Shown: positions 1-6,304 of the stretch, piece by piece
Layout of the letters: each line of letters opens with the position of its first letter
Position numbering within the stretch: position 1 is the first letter of the stretch
Source of the DNA: Chloroflexia bacterium
Lineage (GTDB): Bacteria; Chloroflexota; Chloroflexia; Thermomicrobiales; JALYUS01
Length of the DNA: 11,890 bases
Direction: 5' to 3'
NCBI GenBank assembly: GCA_025924435.1
Contig: JAICIL010000118.1
Span: forward strand, 1-11,890
The notes under the pieces: generated by a model
What the model saw: only the letters and a program-made list of their open reading frames with translations
What the model was told of the DNA's origin: nothing
Database searches by the model: none
Made by a program: the position numbers and the translations under genes

Positions 1-959
1 AGCATGTATCCAAGCAGTTCCCCGGCGCGGCGCGACCGGCGGTGAACGATTGCAGCCTCGAGGTCGAGGCGGGATCATTTGTCTGCCTCGTCGGTCCGTC
101 GGGGTGCGGCAAGACGACGCTCCTCAAGATGGTCAACCGCCTCTATGAGCCGACGGGCGGGAAGATTTACGTCGAGGAGACGGAAATCCATCAACTGCCG
201 GTGACGGCGCTGCGGCGGAAGAGCGGTTATGTCATCCAGCAGGTCGGCTTGTTCCCGCATATGACGGTCGCGAAGAACATCGCCGTCGTGCCGCAACTGC
301 TCGGCTGGCGGCGCGAGAAGATCGCCGCCCGCACGGACGAACTGCTCGCCCTGATCGGCCTGCCGCCGGATGAGTACCGGGGCCGCTACCCGGCGCAACT
401 CTCCGGCGGGCAGCAGCAGCGCGTCGGGCTGGCGCGCGCCCTCGCGGCGGATCCCGGCCTGATGCTGATGGACGAGCCATTCGGCGCGATTGACGCGATC
501 ACCCGCACGGGCCTGCAGGACGAGATGGCCCGCCTCCAGCGGACGCTCAAGAAGACGATCCTCTTCGTCACGCACGATGTCGAGGAGGCGCTGCGGCTCG
601 GCGACCTGATCGTCGTGATGCGGGACGGTAAGATGGTCCAGTCCGGCACGCCGCTCAGCGTCCTCACCCGGCCCGCCGACGCATTCGTCCACGATCTGCT
701 CGGCGCGGACGATATGGTGCGGCAGTTGGGCCTGCTGCGCGTGGAGGAGACGATGGCGGCCGTGCCGGACGGCGTGCGCCGCGCCGACGGCCCGACGATC
801 GGGCGAGATGACGACCTCCGCCATGCGCTCTCGCTCCTCCTGCGCGCCGACGCGACCGTGCTGACGGTGATGGAGGGCGAAACGGCGGTCGGCACGCTGA
901 CGCTCGACCAGATTCACCGCGCGATATTGGCGGAGAAGACCGATGCGATACATCATTGA
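1..959 (+). CDS. Osmoprotectant (glycine betaine/choline-type) ABC transporter ATP-binding protein, 5'-partial
   Basis: This is the ATPase of a quaternary-amine importer of the OpuCA/ProV type, which powers compatible-solute uptake at the inner face of the membrane. Seen: Walker A GPSGCGKTT (nt about 96-122), Q-loop with VIQQVGLFPHMT, signature LSGGQQQR, Walker B LMLMDEPF, D-loop GAID and H-loop VTHDVEEA. After the ATPase core (nt about 700-940) a short tail resembles a single CBS repeat, ending GTLTLDQIHRAIL. OpuCA proteins often carry two CBS repeats. The gene starts outside the window: the frame is open from nt 3 and reads HVSKQFPGAARPAVNDCSL, the usual family N-terminus, so the GTG at 42 is internal. 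The stop overlaps the permease start by 17 bp, indicating coupled translation. The family is certain; the exact substrate is not. Confidence 0.93.
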   Translation, partial: HVSKQFPGAARPAVNDCSLEVEAGSFVCLVGPSGCGKTTLLKMVNRLYEPTGGKIYVEETEIHQLPVTALRRKSGYVIQQVGLFPHMTVAKNIAVVPQLLGWRREKIAARTDELLALIGLPPDEYRGRYPAQLSGGQQQRVGLARALAADPGLMLMDEPFGAIDAITRTGLQDEMARLQRTLKKTILFVTHDVEEALRLGDLIVVMRDGKMVQSGTPLSVLTRPADAFVHDLLGADDMVRQLGLLRVEETMAAVPDGVRRADGPTIGRDDDLRHALSLLLRADATVLTVMEGETAVGTLTLDQIHRAILAEKTDAIHH

Positions 960-1632
960 CAACCCGGATATCGTCCGGGATTTGCTGCTCCGGCATCTCC
1001 AGATCACGGCGATCTCGCTCGGCATCGCGCTGGCGATTGCCCTGCCGCTTGGCCTGCTCGTCAACCGCTACCGCTGGCTCGCGGTGCCGATTGTCGGCAC
1101 ATTGGGCATCCTCTACACGATCCCCAGCCTCGCGCTGATTATCCTGCTCATCCCCGCCTTCGGGCTCGGCTCGAAATCGGTGATCATCGCGCTCATCATC
1201 TACGCGCAGATCATCCTCGTGCGCAATGTCCTCGTCGGTCTGCAATCCGTCAGCCCGGCGATGCTGGAAGCGGCGCGCGGCATGGGCATGAATGGGTGGC
1301 AGACGTGGTGGCGCGTCCAGTTCCCGCTCGCCCTGCCGATCATGCTCGCGGGCCTGCGCATCGCGGCGGTCGTCGTCATCGGCATCGCGGCGATTGGCGC
1401 GAAGTTCGGCGCGGGCGGGCTGGGCAAACTGCTCTTCGACGGCATCTCCGGCAACCGGTACGACAAAATCTGGGCCGGGGCAATCGCCGTTTCCGCCCTC
1501 GCCTTCGCGATCAACGGGCTGCTGTTGCTCCTCGAACGCCTCTGCGACCCCGCCCGACGCGGCGCGCGCATGACCCGCCGCCAGCGCGCTGTCCGCGACA
1601 TCACCGAGAACCTCACGCCAATTCCGGGATAA
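943..1632 (+). CDS. Osmoprotectant ABC transporter permease (OpuCB/ProW-like)
   Basis: This is a 229-residue inner-membrane permease that pairs with the preceding ATPase. It has about five to six hydrophobic segments (first at about residues 17-40, then 47-72, 78-98, 131-152, 177-198). The cytoplasmic EAA coupling loop reads EAARGMGMNGWQTWW at about 109-123, the BPD_transp_1 family hallmark that docks on the ATPase. The ATG at 943 lies inside the 3' end of the ATPase gene, with GGAG at 932-935 seven bases upstream. Neither a substrate-binding protein nor a second permease follows within the window. They may lie upstream of nt 1, or the system may use a separately encoded binding protein. The C-terminus is basic and hydrophilic, which suits a cytoplasmic tail. 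Betaine, choline or carnitine are likely substrates by family, but the sequence does not show which. Confidence 0.92.
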   Translation: MRYIIDNPDIVRDLLLRHLQITAISLGIALAIALPLGLLVNRYRWLAVPIVGTLGILYTIPSLALIILLIPAFGLGSKSVIIALIIYAQIILVRNVLVGLQSVSPAMLEAARGMGMNGWQTWWRVQFPLALPIMLAGLRIAAVVVIGIAAIGAKFGAGGLGKLLFDGISGNRYDKIWAGAIAVSALAFAINGLLLLLERLCDPARRGARMTRRQRAVRDITENLTPIPG

Positions 1633-1636
1633 GCCG

Positions 1637-1650
1637 GTAGCGCGGGCTTT
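1637..1650 (+). repeat. Half-copy of the palindromic repeat found at 9858-9879
   Basis: Fourteen bases, GTAGCGCGGGCTTT, directly after the permease stop match the left arm and loop start of the second repeat unit near 9855-9868. The second arm is absent (the sequence continues GGAATATCC), so the unit cannot fold like the intact copies. It looks like a decayed or truncated copy of the same dispersed repeat. A chance 14-base match is unlikely in a window of this size but not impossible in GC-rich sequence. Confidence 0.45.
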
Positions 1651-1709
1651 GGAATATCCTCGCCGACCGCGCGTTGATAGCCGCGCGGAACAAGAATTAG
1701 GGGGACGCG

Positions 1710-2129
1710 ATGCAGATTGACACGACGACGGACTTCGGCAAGCGCGTCGAGCGCCGGTTGCGCGAGGAGACGATCATCTGGCTGACGACGGTGCGGCGCG
1801 ACGGGACGCCGCAACCCACGCCGGTCTGGTTCCTCCGGGAGGGCGACACCGTGCTGATGTACAGCCGCCCGAACCAGCAGAAGGAGCGGAACATCGCGCA
1901 TAACCCGAAGGTCGCGCTCCATTTTGACGGCGACGGCCGGGGCGGGGACATCATCGTCCTCACGGGCGAGGCGCGGATCGTCAGCGATGCGCCCCCGGCG
2001 ACCGGTGTGTCGGCATACATCGAAAAATACGCCGGGCCGATCAAGCAAATCGGCATGGATGCCGAATCGTTCGCGCGGGCATACTCGGTCGCCATCCGCA
2101 TCACGCCGACGGATGTGCACGGGCATTGA
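1710..2129 (+). CDS. F420-dependent / PPOX-type split-barrel oxidoreductase (Rv3369-like)
   Basis: This 139-residue flavin-fold protein belongs to the pyridoxamine-phosphate-oxidase-like split-barrel superfamily. It most resembles the TIGR03667/Rv3369 subgroup, members of which are predicted to bind deazaflavin F420 and catalyse hydride transfer. Seen: WLTTVRRDGTPQPTPVWFL at about 24-42, YSRPNQQKERNI at about 51-62 and HFDGDGRGGDIIVLTGEAR at about 71-89. These are typical of the cofactor-binding strands of that subgroup, and the length is normal. The ATG at 1710 is preceded by a strong AGGGGGA ribosome site (1699-1705). It sits 77 bp after the permease, so it may be read from the same transcript or from its own promoter. 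The substrate is unknown. F420 rather than FMN use is inferred from subgroup resemblance only. Confidence 0.85.
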   Translation: MQIDTTTDFGKRVERRLREETIIWLTTVRRDGTPQPTPVWFLREGDTVLMYSRPNQQKERNIAHNPKVALHFDGDGRGGDIIVLTGEARIVSDAPPATGVSAYIEKYAGPIKQIGMDAESFARAYSVAIRITPTDVHGH

Positions 2130-2209
2130 CCCGACTTGCCTGCTCCTCCTGTTTCGGGGAACAATACCGTCAGCAATGCTCAGAGGTTTCTTCATCGTCT
2201 CCGAGGCAT

Positions 2210-2237
2210 GTTGCCCCTCCCGCATCGGAGGGGCAAC
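2210..2237 (+). terminator. Strong hairpin, possible transcription terminator
   Basis: A perfect 11-bp inverted repeat, GTTGCCCCTCC / GGAGGGGCAAC, encloses the six-base loop CGCATC. It lies 80 bp after the oxidoreductase stop and before the promoter of the next gene, where a terminator is expected. No T-run follows, so classical intrinsic termination is unproven. A role in mRNA 3'-end protection or a factor-aided stop is equally possible. Confidence 0.5.
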
Positions 2238-2342
2238 CGCAATTGCAAGCGATGGCATACCAGCCCGCATAGATTGATTGCCGAACGCCGAGTCGGATAC
2301 GCCGCCGCCGGTCGGCGATCCTCGGTATTTCCTCCCGACCGA

Positions 2343-2371
2343 TTTACTTCCGCGTATTTTGGTGCTACACT
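2343..2371 (+). promoter_or_regulatory. Sigma-70-like promoter with overlapping 12-bp palindrome
   Basis: TTTACT (2343-2348) and TACACT (2366-2371) match the -35 and -10 consensus at four of six positions each, with the ideal 17-bp spacer. They sit in locally AT-rich sequence about 70 bp before the GTG at 2440. A perfect palindrome, ACTATGCATAGT (2369-2380), covers the end of the -10 box and the predicted start region. That is the usual position for a repressor operator. No regulator gene is adjacent, so operator function is only a suggestion. Confidence 0.5.
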
Positions 2372-2439
2372 ATGCATAGTCATATCCACATCTGAAGCGC
2401 GGCTGGGGTCGTTCTTACACCACGCGAAAGGAGTCGCCC

Positions 2440-2967
2440 GTGTTGAATCGTGCTCATCTCGCTCCGCCCGCGGCATCGCCCGAGGCGGAGGAGCGACCGC
2501 CACCCTTCCCCTCCCTCCAACCGCCGGGCTACACCGGCCATCCCCACTTCTGGCAGCGCGCCCTCTCGCGCCGCCAGTTCGTCCGCACCGCGGCCGGCGC
2601 GACCGCGATGGTTGTCGGCTCCGGCCTGTGGATGCCGATCCAGGCCGCTGCGGACGGCGACGACGACCATAAGGGCCGGAAACCCGCGCTTGGCGCCGCG
2701 CCCAACCCCATTCCCGGCGGTCTCGACCTGCTCGGTAACGGCCACATCTTCCACGTCTTCTTCCCCGTCTACGGCCAGGAGGTCTCCACGATCACCGACT
2801 TCAACGGGATGATCGCGGCCGCCGAGATCCAGGGCATGGGAACCGGCACCGATACCGCCAAGGGGATGAAGACGCGCTACTTCTACGACGCCGACATGCG
2901 CGTCATGGACGGGATGTACATCGGCAAGGATGGCAAGACGCGGAAGGGCGCTTTCGGCTTCGTCTGA
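2440..2967 (+). CDS. N-terminal part of the interrupted Tat-exported protein
   Basis: This 175-residue segment begins at GTG 2440, with AAAGGAG (2427-2433) six bases upstream. It carries an unusually long proline-rich n-region (about 40 residues) and then the twin-arginine signal SRRQFV (residues 43-48). An alanine-rich hydrophobic core follows, with a probable cleavage site near QAAADG (about residue 70), so export is folded and Sec-independent. The mature part starts acidic (DGDDD) and continues with NGHIFHVFFPVYGQEV, a stretch rich in Gly and Asp, and YIGKDGKTRKGAFGFV just before the TGA. I see no catalytic motif I can name. On its own the fragment ends mid-domain. The start could also be the TTG at 2443, with no change to the conclusion. 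Confidence 0.7.
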   Translation: MLNRAHLAPPAASPEAEERPPPFPSLQPPGYTGHPHFWQRALSRRQFVRTAAGATAMVVGSGLWMPIQAAADGDDDHKGRKPALGAAPNPIPGGLDLLGNGHIFHVFFPVYGQEVSTITDFNGMIAAAEIQGMGTGTDTAKGMKTRYFYDADMRVMDGMYIGKDGKTRKGAFGFV

Positions 2968-2997
2968 CTGGACCTGTTCACTGGCCCGGTGGGCCAG
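2965..2997 (+). other. In-frame UGA followed by a 7-bp hairpin
   Basis: The TGA at 2965-2967 is followed 13 nt later by a perfect stem CTGGCCC (2981-2987) / GGGCCAG (2991-2997) with loop GGT (2988-2990). The spacing from the UGA to the loop and a G at the loop start fall inside the loose description of bacterial SECIS elements. The bulged U bound by SelB is not visible, and no Cys/Sec redox motif surrounds the codon. Recoding is therefore possible but not favoured. Confidence 0.35.
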
Positions 2998-3426
2998 CCA
3001 GGGAGCACGCAGGTCCATGATTTCAATCCGGGCGTCGGCGCGGACGGCCTGTTCTGGACAATTCCCATCCCGCGCGACAGCATGGAGATTGATCTGGACG
3101 ACGCGACCGCCCGGTTCCGCATGGAACACCTCGCGATCCCCGACTTTTTCGACTTCCTCAACGCCGTCGGGGCGAGCAGCTCGCCGGTCCCGCCAGCGCA
3201 GAGCGCCGTCTCGTTCGACGTGCGCTGGCGGGGCACGAAGCCGCTTGCCCACCTCAGCGACGCGGCGAACGGATTCGTGGGCGATTTTATGCACAGCCAG
3301 GCGACGATTGCCTGGTCGGCGGAGGAGCCGACGCAACACTTCCGTTTCATGTCCGACGGAGCGGAGAAGTCAACAACAATCTCCGGGGTGATCGGACGCG
3401 AGCGCAACGGCGCGTTCTTCTCATAG
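2989..3426 (+). CDS. C-terminal part of the interrupted Tat-exported protein
   Basis: This stretch continues the preceding gene in the same frame. Coding character resumes immediately after the TGA with LDLFTGPVGQPGST, so the first in-frame GTG (2989) is probably an internal codon rather than a true start. It has no ribosome site. The roughly 150 residues look like a beta-rich soluble domain (WTIPIPRDSMEIDLDDATARF; SFDVRWRGTKPLAHL) and contain no cysteine, no membrane segment and no signal. Without readthrough it would lack an export signal, so it is unlikely to work as a separate protein. The family is not recognised. Confidence 0.55.
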   Translation: MGQPGSTQVHDFNPGVGADGLFWTIPIPRDSMEIDLDDATARFRMEHLAIPDFFDFLNAVGASSSPVPPAQSAVSFDVRWRGTKPLAHLSDAANGFVGDFMHSQATIAWSAEEPTQHFRFMSDGAEKSTTISGVIGRERNGAFFS

Positions 3427-3451
3427 TCACTGCGCTTCCCCAGCCGCAGTC

Positions 3452-3475
3452 GGGGCGGACCTGATGGCCCGCCCC
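3452..3475 (+). terminator. Hairpin after the Tat-protein gene, possible terminator
   Basis: GGGGCGG (3452-3458) pairs with CCGCCCC (3469-3475) around a ten-base loop that can add two further G-C pairs. It starts 26 bp after the TAG and lies between convergent genes (the next gene ends at 3552 on the minus strand). No T-run follows. The rest of 3427-3551 shows nothing else I can support. Confidence 0.45.
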
Positions 3476-3551
3476 ACGTCCGTGAGACGCCGCCCGCACT
3501 CTGCTATCGGCTATCATCCGTGCGGTCCCCGCGCGTGTCCGTCCCTCGTCT

Positions 3552-3764
3552 TTACTTCAATACGTAGCCGAAGAGTGCGACGAGCAGGAAGAAGCCGAGC
3601 AGCGAGAAAATCGTGAATGCCCACGCGGGCGCGAGCGTGCGGAGCGTTTCGTTGTCCTGGATCATCACGCGCTCATTCGTGTCGTGCTCATCCCAGATGG
3701 GCAGCGAGGTCGCGGTGATGCGGCGGGGGCGAGGATAGACGGGAATATGCCAGAATTTCTGCAT
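3552..3764 (-). CDS. Small membrane protein with one C-terminal helix, 70 residues
   Basis: The N-terminal 46 residues are polar (MQKFWHIPVYPRPRRITATS, then an acidic stretch). One clear transmembrane helix follows (WAFTIFSLLGFFLLVALFGYVL, about 48-69), ending in a single lysine. This predicts a tail-anchored protein or one spanning the membrane once near its C-terminus. The ATG is preceded on the minus strand by GGGAG eight bases upstream, which supports a real gene despite its length. It lies 53 bp after the Nudix stop and may be the last gene of that operon. I do not recognise the family. Small oxidase-accessory or assembly subunits look like this, but nothing here proves such a role. Confidence 0.65.
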   Translation of the reverse strand: MQKFWHIPVYPRPRRITATSLPIWDEHDTNERVMIQDNETLRTLAPAWAFTIFSLLGFFLLVALFGYVLK

Positions 3765-3817
3765 ACGGTTGACTCCCAGAACAACGCGAGATGTTTACCA
3801 TGCCCACAATACCACAT

Positions 3818-4597
3818 TTATGCGCCGGTGGGCCGCTGATGCATGGGCATCGCGTGCCCGTATGACACCGCGGGATCGAAGTAGGTCTCGCCCGTGCGTG
3901 CCAGCGCGCAGCATTTCGGCACCCGCTCGCCATGCCCCCGATGCATCGCGGCGGGCAGGGCGTCCGGAGGGAAAAACCGCGCATCGAGCATCTCTATTCC
4001 GGGCGATAGCGCATGCTCGGCGCATTCGACCAGAAAGACGAAGTGGATGAGATGCACTTTGGACCGCGATCCCCAGAAACGGCCATCGAAGACGCCGAGC
4101 AGCCGCCGCACGTCGCCGCGCAGCCCCGCCTCCTCCCACAACTCGCGCAACGCCGCTTCCGCCGGCGTCTGCCCGATCTCCGCGATCCCGCCCGGTGTCG
4201 CCCAGTGGCCATTGTCCTTGCGCCGGACGAGCAGGATATCGCCCCGCGCATCGAAGACGGCGGCCTCCACGCCGATCGCGGGCGAGATGCGCCGCCACGG
4301 CTCCGCATCGAAGACCGCCCGCACATCCGCCGCCGTCCCCTCGTCGGCGAGCGCGGCGACCTTCGCCGCCAATTCCACCATGCGATGCGCCCGCTCCACC
4401 TCGTACACGTTCGTGGCGAACTCCTTGCCGAGCGTCGCCATCCCGCGCATCTCATCGGCGATCAGATAGAGTTCCTGCCTCCCGCACGGGGATGTTGAGC
4501 CGCCAAGCCGCCAAGGGAGAAAGAGAAATAAGGAGCAAGACGGATTTCTTTTCATTTCTTCGTCTTTCTTGGCGCCCTTGGCGTCTTGGCGGTTCAA
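3818..4597 (-). CDS. Nudix hydrolase with Nudix_N-type N-terminal domain; N-terminus repeat-derived
   Basis: This enzyme hydrolyses a nucleoside diphosphate linked to another moiety; the substrate is unknown. ELYLIADEMRGMATLG and the following helices (about residues 42-88) match the Nudix_N domain found before Nudix folds of ADP-ribose or CDP-choline pyrophosphatase type. The Nudix box runs from G137 (GIAEIGQTPAEAALREL, then WEEAGL). The REL..EEAGL core is intact, but the first conserved Glu is Gln (Q143). The start is uncertain. TTG 4597 has an ideal GGGAGG seven bases upstream, inside the methyltransferase 3' end, but the first 33 or so codons come from a fold-back repeat (4497-4595). ATG 4555 and ATG 4450 are alternatives; the latter would cut off the first Nudix_N helix. 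Homologues would be expected to begin close to ELYL, so the original start may have been lost. Confidence 0.83.
   Translation of the reverse strand: MNRQDAKGAKKDEEMKRNPSCSLFLFLPWRLGGSTSPCGRQELYLIADEMRGMATLGKEFATNVYEVERAHRMVELAAKVAALADEGTAADVRAVFDAEPWRRISPAIGVEAAVFDARGDILLVRRKDNGHWATPGGIAEIGQTPAEAALRELWEEAGLRGDVRRLLGVFDGRFWGSRSKVHLIHFVFLVECAEHALSPGIEMLDARFFPPDALPAAMHRGHGERVPKCCALARTGETYFDPAVSYGHAMPMHQRPTGA
4497..4595. repeat. 99-bp fold-back repeat, 'CCGCCAAG' type
   Basis: The arms 4497-4516 and 4576-4595 are inverted copies agreeing at 18 of 20 positions, built from the word CCGCCAAG repeated with small changes. Inside, AAGACG and CGTCTT can pair again around an AT-rich centre that stands out sharply from the GC-rich surroundings. 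I recall similar elements (often mistranslated as NRQDAK-like peptides) scattered through many environmental genomes. It has no coding capacity of its own and looks like a small non-autonomous dispersed element. It sits at the junction of two operon genes. Confidence 0.75.
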
Positions 4598-4598
4598 A

Positions 4599-5393
4599 TC
4601 AATCCCTCCCGCGCACCGCGACGACGAGCATGCGGTCCGCGCCGTCGTCGAGCGGCGTCAGGTCGGCGTCGGCATAGACCGCTTCCACGGCGAAGCCCGC
4701 GTCGTGCAGGAGCAGTTCGATCTCGTAGCGGCCGATCAGCCGCATCGAGAACGGGACGACGATGCGCGAGAGCGTGCGATCCGGCGCGGTGATGTCGTAG
4801 AACCAGGTCGCCTCGACGGTCTGCGTCGCCGCGCGATAGAAGGCGGAGACGAAGCGGTCTACGCGCTCCCCCGCCGCGCTCGCGAACGCCGTCTCGTGCG
4901 TGATCGCGCCGTAGTACGCGCCGAGCAGTTCGGGGTTCGGATGGATGAGATCGAGCACGAGCAGCCCCCCGGGCCGAAGATGGGCGGCGATGGCCCGCAA
5001 CGCGGCCTGCTGCGCCGCCGTATCCGGCATGTGAAGGAAGGTGTTCTGCGCGCAGAAGGCGAGCGCGAATCGCGCATCGCCGAGCGTGGCGAGCGCGCGG
5101 AAGTCGTCTCGTCGGAGCGTCACCTGCGCGCCATACCCGGCATCCGCGACGACGGCCCGCGCCTCGGCCAGCATCGCGGCGGAGGTGTCCACGCCCGTCA
5201 CCGCGTAGCCCGCCTCCGCCAGCGGCACGAGGAACCGGCCCGCGCCGCAGCCGAGATCGAGCACCGGCCCGCCCATCCGTGCCGCGAAGGCGAGCAGGAA
5301 TGCGGCGTCCGGGTCGTCCGGATCGGCGGGCGGGAATTCCGCCGCGTAGAGGGCGGCAATCGTCTCGTAGTCGGGGTCGTGCCAGTTTTCCAT
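4599..5393 (-). CDS. Class I SAM-dependent methyltransferase
   Basis: This 264-residue Rossmann-fold enzyme uses S-adenosylmethionine. Motif I is VLDLGCGAGRF (residues 44-54), followed by the acidic end of strand 2, VTGVDTS (65-71). The strand-4 region is LAFCAQNTFLHM (111-122), and LRPGGLLVLDLIHP (139-152) marks strand 5. The C-terminal half has an inserted antiparallel region as in Methyltransf_25-type proteins, and the acceptor is not predictable. The start ATG 5393 gives the family-like opening MENWHDPDYETIAALY. No clear ribosome site precedes it, and upstream in-frame extension reads into the neighbouring gene. It follows the phosphotransferase by 41 bp and leads directly into the Nudix frame, so it is very likely co-transcribed with both. 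Confidence 0.88.
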   Translation of the reverse strand: MENWHDPDYETIAALYAAEFPPADPDDPDAAFLLAFAARMGGPVLDLGCGAGRFLVPLAEAGYAVTGVDTSAAMLAEARAVVADAGYGAQVTLRRDDFRALATLGDARFALAFCAQNTFLHMPDTAAQQAALRAIAAHLRPGGLLVLDLIHPNPELLGAYYGAITHETAFASAAGERVDRFVSAFYRAATQTVEATWFYDITAPDRTLSRIVVPFSMRLIGRYEIELLLHDAGFAVEAVYADADLTPLDDGADRMLVVAVRGRD

Positions 5394-5434
5394 GCGGCCA
5401 GTATGACCGCAGCGGGGAGAGAGGGCAAACGGCC

Positions 5435-6304
5435 CTACTCCCGCAACTCCGCCAGCCCCCGCTCGATGAACGGCTCCCCGCCGGTGCGGAGGCCGAAGAT
5501 GAGGGTGTGATAGGGCGCGAGCGCGCGGTAGAAGGCGACGCGGTCCGCGAAGGTCGCGTCCACCGCGCCGCCGTAGGAGGTGAGGAGCGCGGGGAGCCAG
5601 GCGGCGGGCAGGCCGCAGAAATCCTGCGCCGGGTCGCCGATCGAGATGTCGCCCCAATCAATGACTCCCGTAAGATCGCCGGTGCGCGGATCGAGCAGGA
5701 GATGATCGCCGCCGAGATCGCGGTGCAGGAGCACGGGCGCGAAGCGGAAATGCACCGGGTCGTCGAGATAGGTGGCAAAGAGTGCTTCCGTCCGTTCCCG
5801 CTCCGGCGGTGTCAGGCGCGGGAAGAGCGCGCGCAGTTCGGTGAGCATCGAAACGTACTGCGCGCGCCATGCCTGCGGCGTCGTGTCCGGCATGCCAAAG
5901 AGCGCCGCATCCTCCGCAGGAAAGTGGTGCAACGCGGTCAAAAAGGCGCCAATCCGCGCCGCCAACCGCTCCGGTTCAACGAGATTGGCAGCCGCCTTCG
6001 CGAGTGGGACGCCCGGCAGTTTCCGGTAGCCGATGAAGGAATAGGGCAGGTCAGCGGAGTGAACCATGTAGTCAATGCGGGGAACCGCGACGGGCAGGAA
6101 CGGCGCGAGGGAGCGCAGAAGCCCGCTTTGCATCTTTTGGGACGCGGCGATTTCGGCGCGCTTCGGAAACAGGAAGACGAACTCGCCGTTCACTTCCCAC
6201 GCGGCATTGTCCCACCCCTCGGCGAGGAAGCGGAAGGTGTGAATCGTCAGGTCGGGGAGTGCGGCGGCGATGGCGGCGCGATAGCGGGCGGCATCGTCCG
6301 CCAT
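5435..6304 (-). CDS. APH-like phosphotransferase (aminoglycoside/choline kinase superfamily)
   Basis: This 289-residue ATP-dependent small-molecule kinase has a protein-kinase-like fold. Seen: a candidate ATP-binding lysine in FLFPKRAE (K48), the catalytic loop HRDLGGDHLLLD (H194, D196) and the metal-binding VIDWGD (D216), followed by IGDPAQDF. The loop residue usually Asn is His (H201), as I recall in APH(2'')-type members, so activity is not ruled out. The ATG at 6304 overlaps the stop of the upstream membrane-protein gene in a TGATG junction. This fixes the start and implies coupled translation. The substrate could be an aminoglycoside, another antibiotic, or an amino alcohol or sugar. Calling it a resistance gene is not justified from sequence alone. 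Confidence 0.86.
   Translation of the reverse strand: MADDAARYRAAIAAALPDLTIHTFRFLAEGWDNAAWEVNGEFVFLFPKRAEIAASQKMQSGLLRSLAPFLPVAVPRIDYMVHSADLPYSFIGYRKLPGVPLAKAAANLVEPERLAARIGAFLTALHHFPAEDAALFGMPDTTPQAWRAQYVSMLTELRALFPRLTPPERERTEALFATYLDDPVHFRFAPVLLHRDLGGDHLLLDPRTGDLTGVIDWGDISIGDPAQDFCGLPAAWLPALLTSYGGAVDATFADRVAFYRALAPYHTLIFGLRTGGEPFIERGLAELRE

Larger units (their letters stand above)
2440..3426 (+). pseudogene. Tat-exported protein of unknown function, interrupted by one in-frame UGA
   Basis: The open frames 2440-2967 and 2968-3426 are in the same phase and are separated only by the TGA at 2965-2967. Wobble bias and protein character continue unchanged across it. Read through, they give a 328-residue secreted protein. 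I read this as one gene with a very recent nonsense change, an assembly error (for example TGG misread as TGA), or programmed UGA recoding. Hairpin 3452-3475 follows the final TAG. The family is not recognised. Confidence 0.65.

Noticed and set aside
42..44. GTG as the start codon of the ABC ATPase
   Set aside because: The frame is open to nt 3 and encodes the conserved N-terminal strand upstream of this codon, so the true start lies outside the window.
75..1064. Long minus-strand open frame opposite the ABC ATPase
   Set aside because: It is antisense to a gene with all ABC motifs, and its product is Arg/Asp-rich without recognisable domains, as expected of a shadow frame in GC-rich DNA.
5435..6304. 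Calling the APH-like protein an aminoglycoside-resistance gene
   Set aside because: Superfamily motifs alone do not identify the substrate, and the surroundings show no mobile element or other resistance gene.
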